From: Gammaproteobacteria bacterium
Lineage (GTDB): Bacteria; Pseudomonadota; Gammaproteobacteria; Xanthomonadales; Xanthomonadaceae
DNA length: 9,006 nucleotides
Assembly (NCBI GenBank): GCA_025360985.1
Contig: JANYBA010000220.1
Coordinates: forward strand, 1-9,006
Direction: 5' to 3'
Shown here piece after piece: positions 6,815-9,006 of the stretch (the stretch's first letter is position 1; the number at the start of each line of letters is the position of its first letter). The notes under the pieces are model-generated. The model saw only the letters and a list, made by a program, of their open reading frames with translations, did no database searches and was not told where the DNA came from. A program made the translations under genes and the position numbers.

Positions 6815-6848
6815 CCTTGACAGGCGAAAATCTGCGGCTCCGTCAAGG
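6815..6848. repeat. Inverted repeat CCTTGAC / GTCAAGG with 20-nt spacer
   Basis: CCTTGAC at 6815-6821 and GTCAAGG at 6842-6848 are exact inverted copies, with no extension on either side. Arm centres are 27 bp apart, so a dimeric regulator would have to span about two and a half helical turns. It lies about 40 bp upstream of the candidate -10 of the DUF3106 gene. It could be an operator or, as RNA, a hairpin with a large loop. Confidence 0.4.
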
Positions 6849-6873
6849 CTGGCGCGGGTTTGCGCGTGGAACG

Positions 6874-6882
6874 TTGTGCACA
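6874..6882 (+). promoter_or_regulatory. Near-consensus DnaA box
   Basis: TTGTGCACA differs from the loose DnaA-box consensus TTATNCACA only at position 3. Its last eight bases form a perfect palindrome (TGTGCACA). By itself such a match could be chance; it gains weight from the two perfect boxes about 190 bp away in the same gap. Confidence 0.35.
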
Positions 6883-6889
6883 GCGGGAT

Positions 6890-6943
6890 CCACCGGGGAT
6901 TGTCACCCCACCGGGCTGGGCAGAAACCCCCATGACACCGGTG
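6890..6943. repeat. Three CACCGG motifs, the last within a palindrome
   Basis: CCACCGGG occurs at 6890-6897 and 6908-6915 as an exact direct repeat 18 bp apart. A third CACCGG starts 27 bp after the second, inside the perfect palindrome CACCGGTG (6936-6943). The spacings are multiples of 9. In DNA this GC-rich, short repeats of this composition can arise by chance. Confidence 0.25.
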
Positions 6944-6944
6944 C

Positions 6945-6954
6945 TACAGCTGTA
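6945..6954. repeat. 10-bp palindrome TACAGCTGTA
   Basis: TACAGCTGTA is a perfect 10-bp palindrome directly at the left edge of the AT-rich island and overlapping the IHF-consensus site by two bases. It could be a protein-binding half-site pair. Confidence 0.3.
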
Positions 6955-6998
6955 AGCTATTGATTATAAAGCTATATGGCAAGGTGGTTAAAAAATCG
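6951..6998. other. AT-rich island
   Basis: 33 of these 48 bases are A or T, in a window where surrounding sequence is strongly GC-rich. It contains TTGATTATAAAG, a 7-bp direct repeat AAGCTAT (6954-6960 and 6969-6975) and a run of six A (6990-6995). It could be a melting or unwinding region, an intrinsically bent segment, or the promoter of priA (TATAAA at 6965-6970 or TATATG at 6973-6978 as -10). Confidence 0.6.
6953..6965 (-). promoter_or_regulatory. IHF-consensus binding site
   Basis: The minus strand reads AATCAATAGCTTA, an exact match to the E. coli IHF consensus WATCAANNNNTTR, with AT-rich flanks as IHF prefers. IHF bends DNA sharply and works with DnaA at oriC, datA and DARS2 in E. coli. 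Whether IHF of this organism has the same preference is assumed. Confidence 0.5.
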
Positions 6999-7016
6999 CC
7001 AACACGTGAAGGCGCA

Positions 7017-7029
7017 GCCCGTCACGGGC
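7017..7029. repeat. Short hairpin GCCCG-TCA-CGGGC
   Basis: A 5-bp GC stem with a 3-nt loop is followed on the plus strand by CTTTC. It resembles a small terminator, but the stem and T-run are too short to call one. Confidence 0.2.
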
Positions 7030-7064
7030 CTTTCGCAGAGCTGGACCGGCCTTCCTCCACAGAC

Positions 7065-7087
7065 TTATCCACAGAATTTGTGGATAA
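7065..7087. promoter_or_regulatory. Inverted pair of consensus DnaA boxes
   Basis: TTATCCACA (7065-7073, plus) and its exact inverse TGTGGATAA (7079-7087) are both perfect high-affinity DnaA boxes, separated by GAATT. One further base pair on each side (C7064, G7088) extends the symmetry to 10-bp arms. A weaker 7-of-9 match, TCCTCCACA, precedes them at 7053-7061 in the same orientation as the first box. Such sites are bound by the replication initiator DnaA. They lie 117 bp upstream of priA and about 100 bp from the IHF-consensus site. As RNA the arms would form a hairpin, but there is no T-tract for termination. Confidence 0.8.
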
Positions 7088-7191
7088 GGGATTTACTGCA
7101 ATGGTGGCAATGGCTTAGCACGCCTTCCTGTGCCGGAATTCACGACTGTCTCGCAAGTGCGCACCGTCCTGTCCTGGCCAATGTCAACCGC

Positions 7192-7197
7192 TAGACT
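7192..7197 (+). promoter_or_regulatory. Candidate -10 hexamer immediately before priA
   Basis: TAGACT matches TATAAT at four positions, including the key TA at the start and the final T, and ends 6 nt before the priA ATG. If used, transcription would begin at or within a base or two of the A of the ATG, giving a leaderless mRNA. The GAGGG at 7198-7202 is only 1 nt from the ATG, too close for normal ribosome binding. Confidence 0.3.
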
Positions 7198-7203
7198 GAG
7201 GGC

Positions 7204-9006
7204 ATGCCAGTCCTGAATCCGAGCGTCTTGCGGGTCGCCTTGCCGCTGCCGCTGCCCCGCCTGTTCGACTACCTCGCGCCGCCCGGCGATCCGGTCGGCG
7301 CGCATTGGATCGGTCGGCGCGTGCGCGTGCCGTTCGGCCACGGCGAACACTGCGGCGTGGTCGCGGCGATCGGTCCGCCGGAGCAGGCCGGGCTGGTGCT
7401 GAAGTCGGTCCTGTCCAGCGCGGACGACCAACCCCTGTTGGCCGGGGAACTGTTCGACAGCCTGCGCTGGGTCGCCCGTTACTACCATGCGCCGCTCGGC
7501 GAAGTGCTGGCGACCGCGCTGCCGGTGGCGCTTCGGGCCGGACAACAGCTGCCGGACACGCGCGCCCATGCCTGGGCCCTGTCCACCATCGGGTGCGAGA
7601 GCTGGTCCCGGTTGCGCCAGAACACCTCGACCCGCCGACTGGCCGAGCGCCTCCGGCGTTCGCCCGCGAGCGAGGACCAGCTCGACGACGAATTCGAAGA
7701 CTGGAGAACGCCGGCGCGCGCGCTGGCCAAGCGCGGCCTGGTCGAACGCGTCGACCTCGCGCCGGCAAGCGTGCCGCCCGGCCATGCCGGCGACGGCCCG
7801 GACCTGATGCCGGCGCAAGAAGCGGCCCTGGCGCAATTGCGCGCCGGTCGCGGCTTTCGCGCCCTGCTGCTCGAGGGCATCACTGGCAGCGGCAAGACCG
7901 AGGTCTACCTGCAAGCGATCCGCGATTGCCTCGCCGCCGGCAAGCAGGCGCTGGTGCTGGTGCCGGAAATCGGCCTGACGCCGCAGACGCTGGCGCGTTT
8001 TCGCGCGCGCCTGGGCGTGCCGGTGCACGCGGCGCATTCAGGCCTGCCCGACGGCGAACGCGCGCGCGCCTGGACGGCGATGTGGCGCGGCGAGGGGCGG
8101 GTGCTGGTTGGCACGCGTTCGGCGGTATTCACGCCGCTGCCCGAACCGGGACTGATCGTGATCGACGAAGAACACGACGGCAGCTACAAGCAGCAGGACG
8201 GCGTCCGCTACCACGCCCGCGACCTGGCCCTGGTGCGCGGCAAGGCCCTGGACGTGGCGGTGCTGCTGGGCAGCGCCACGCCCTCGCTGGAATCGCTGCA
8301 CCAGGCGCTGCGAGGTCGCGCCAGCACACTGCGCCTGCCTCTGCGGCCGGGCAGCGCGCGACCGCCGCGGGTGCGCGTGCTGGACATGCGCAAGCGCGTG
8401 CTCAGCGGCGGCTTGTGCAGCGAGGCGGTCGAGGCGGTCGCCGCCTGCCTGGCGCGCGGCGAGCAGGCACTGGTGTTCAAGAACCGCCGTGGCTACGCGC
8501 CAGTGCTGCTCTGCCACGACTGCGGCTGGAGCGCGACCTGCAAGCGCTGCGACTCGGCGATGACCCTGCACGGCGCCGGCCGCCGCCTGCTCTGCCATCA
8601 CTGCGGCGCGCGCGCGGCACGACCGCCGGCCTGCCCGGATTGCGGTGGCCTGGCCTTGCAGGCGCAGGGCGTCGGCACCGAGCGGCTGGAAGAGCTGTTG
8701 CAGGCGCGGTTTCCCGATGTGCCGGTGCTGCGGATCGATCGGGAGACGACCCGGCGCCGGGGCGAGCTGGAAGAAAAACTGAAACAGTTTGGCGACGCTT
8801 CCGGCGTGTTGATCGGGACCCAGATGCTCGCCAAGGGTCACGACTTGCCGCGGCTGACCCTGGTGGTCGTGGTCGGCGTGGACGAGGGCCTGTTCTCGGC
8901 CGACTTCCGCGCCAGCGAGCGACTCGCGCAGTTGCTGGTGCAGGTCGCTGGTCGCGCGGGGCGCGCGGCGTTGCCGGGCGAGGTGCTGCTGCAGACCCAC
9001 CATCCG
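7204..9006 (+). CDS. priA: Primosomal protein N' (replication restart helicase PriA), 3' end cut by window
   Basis: 601 codons are present and no stop is reached; E. coli PriA has 732 residues, so about 130 C-terminal residues are missing. PriA recognises stalled forks and D-loops, unwinds DNA 3' to 5' and loads DnaB through PriB/DnaT or PriC. The N-terminal 3'-end-binding domain opens with LRVALPLPLPRLFDYLAP (9-26). Helicase motifs are clear: Walker A GITGSGKT (225-232, Lys231), DEEH (321-324), GTQMLAKGHD (538-547) and QVAGRAGR (580-587), with DFRASER at 567-573. Eight cysteines at 437, 440, 446, 449, 464, 467, 477 and 480 form the two zinc sites inserted between the helicase lobes. The ATG at 7204 lacks a well-spaced Shine-Dalgarno; TTG at 7228 is an alternative start. 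Upstream lies the DnaA-box region. Confidence 0.97.
   Translation, partial: MPVLNPSVLRVALPLPLPRLFDYLAPPGDPVGAHWIGRRVRVPFGHGEHCGVVAAIGPPEQAGLVLKSVLSSADDQPLLAGELFDSLRWVARYYHAPLGEVLATALPVALRAGQQLPDTRAHAWALSTIGCESWSRLRQNTSTRRLAERLRRSPASEDQLDDEFEDWRTPARALAKRGLVERVDLAPASVPPGHAGDGPDLMPAQEAALAQLRAGRGFRALLLEGITGSGKTEVYLQAIRDCLAAGKQALVLVPEIGLTPQTLARFRARLGVPVHAAHSGLPDGERARAWTAMWRGEGRVLVGTRSAVFTPLPEPGLIVIDEEHDGSYKQQDGVRYHARDLALVRGKALDVAVLLGSATPSLESLHQALRGRASTLRLPLRPGSARPPRVRVLDMRKRVLSGGLCSEAVEAVAACLARGEQALVFKNRRGYAPVLLCHDCGWSATCKRCDSAMTLHGAGRRLLCHHCGARAARPPACPDCGGLALQAQGVGTERLEELLQARFPDVPVLRIDRETTRRRGELEEKLKQFGDASGVLIGTQMLAKGHDLPRLTLVVVVGVDEGLFSADFRASERLAQLLVQVAGRAGRAALPGEVLLQTHHP

Larger units (their letters stand above)
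6743..7203. other. 461-bp non-coding region with DnaA boxes, IHF site and AT-rich island
   Basis: No convincing gene lies here. The left end holds the promoter of the DUF3106 gene and an inverted repeat (6815-6848). The centre (about 6870-7000) has a near-consensus DnaA box, three CACCGG motifs, two palindromes and an AT-rich island with an IHF consensus. The right part has an inverted pair of consensus DnaA boxes (7065-7087), and the priA start follows. Base composition in the middle is clearly unlike the GC-rich genes on either side. It separates divergent genes, so it must carry promoters for both. Confidence 0.75.

Noticed and set aside
6817..6845. TTGACA (6817-6822) as a plus-strand -35 element
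   Set aside because: The sequence 16-18 nt downstream (around 6839-6846, CTCCGTCA) has no -10 resemblance. The hexamer is better explained as part of the inverted repeat.
7064..7088. DnaA-box palindrome as a transcription terminator
   Set aside because: The hairpin has 10-bp arms but is not GC-rich and is followed by GGATTTAC rather than a T-tract on the plus strand; both arms are exact DnaA 9-mers, which explains them better.
6870..7090. Main chromosomal origin oriC
   Set aside because: Not ruled out, but the usual neighbours (dnaA, dnaN, rpmH, gidA) are absent, only two perfect boxes are present and no clustered unwinding 13-mers are visible. In Xanthomonads oriC is expected beside dnaA.
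6976..7194. 72-codon plus-strand frame with many Trp residues in the priA upstream gap
   Set aside because: It has no ribosome site and its middle is the DnaA-box palindrome; codon use is unlike the neighbouring genes. Probably spurious, though a leader peptide cannot be excluded.
7093..9003. Minus-strand open frames of 314 and 321 codons opposite priA
   Set aside because: Composition is Arg/Gln/Ala/Gly-rich; every PriA helicase motif and all eight zinc cysteines are intact on the plus strand.
1..9006. Mobile element, CRISPR array, tRNA or rRNA gene
   Set aside because: No transposase, integrase, regularly spaced repeats, attachment-site-like direct repeats or tRNA/rRNA signatures were seen on either strand.

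Overview
The window is very GC-rich chromosomal DNA with strong G/C preference at third codon positions. The gene families point to a gammaproteobacterium of the Xanthomonadaceae/Lysobacteraceae type (Lysobacter, Luteimonas, Stenotrophomonas or Xanthomonas relatives). The main clues are a long 67K-type SppA, a NorM-type MATE pump, a DUF3667/DUF4286 gene pair, a DUF3106 membrane protein and PriA. This placement is inferred from family knowledge, not from a database search. I see no insertion sequence, prophage, CRISPR array, tRNA or rRNA.

Layout, left to right. Positions 1-34 (minus) hold the first codons of a divergent gene, possibly an SDR oxidoreductase. Positions 123-350 (+) encode a small outer-membrane-type lipoprotein. 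It converges on sppA (388-2280, minus) across a short GC hairpin that probably terminates both. Upstream of sppA on the same strand is a NorM-type MATE efflux gene (2345-3706, minus). A 59-bp divergent promoter region separates it from a plus-strand two-gene operon: a zinc-ribbon multi-pass membrane protein (DUF3667, 3766-4989) and a 102-residue DUF4286 protein (4998-5306, GTG start). The DUF4286 stop codon overlaps, tail to tail, the end of a minus-strand gene (5300-6742). That gene encodes a protein with a sigma-region-4-like N-terminus, one membrane helix and a DUF3106 repeat domain.

A 461-base non-coding stretch (6743-7203) then leads to priA (7204 to the window end, plus, truncated). PriA is the replication-restart helicase. 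This gap is the most interesting part of the window. It holds a perfect inverted pair of consensus DnaA boxes, a perfect match to the E. coli IHF consensus inside an AT-rich island, a one-mismatch DnaA box, and several short palindromes. It looks like a DnaA-responsive element: a regulatory region for priA, a datA/DARS-like locus, or less likely an origin. No dnaA, dnaN, gyrB, rpmH or gidA lies in the window.

The genes do not form one pathway. Most are envelope proteins (lipoprotein, SppA, MATE, DUF3667, DUF3106 protein), each apparently with its own promoter. The replication gene priA is set apart by the DnaA-box region. Five candidate -10 hexamers lie 25-29 nt before the chosen start codons, suggesting short leaders throughout.
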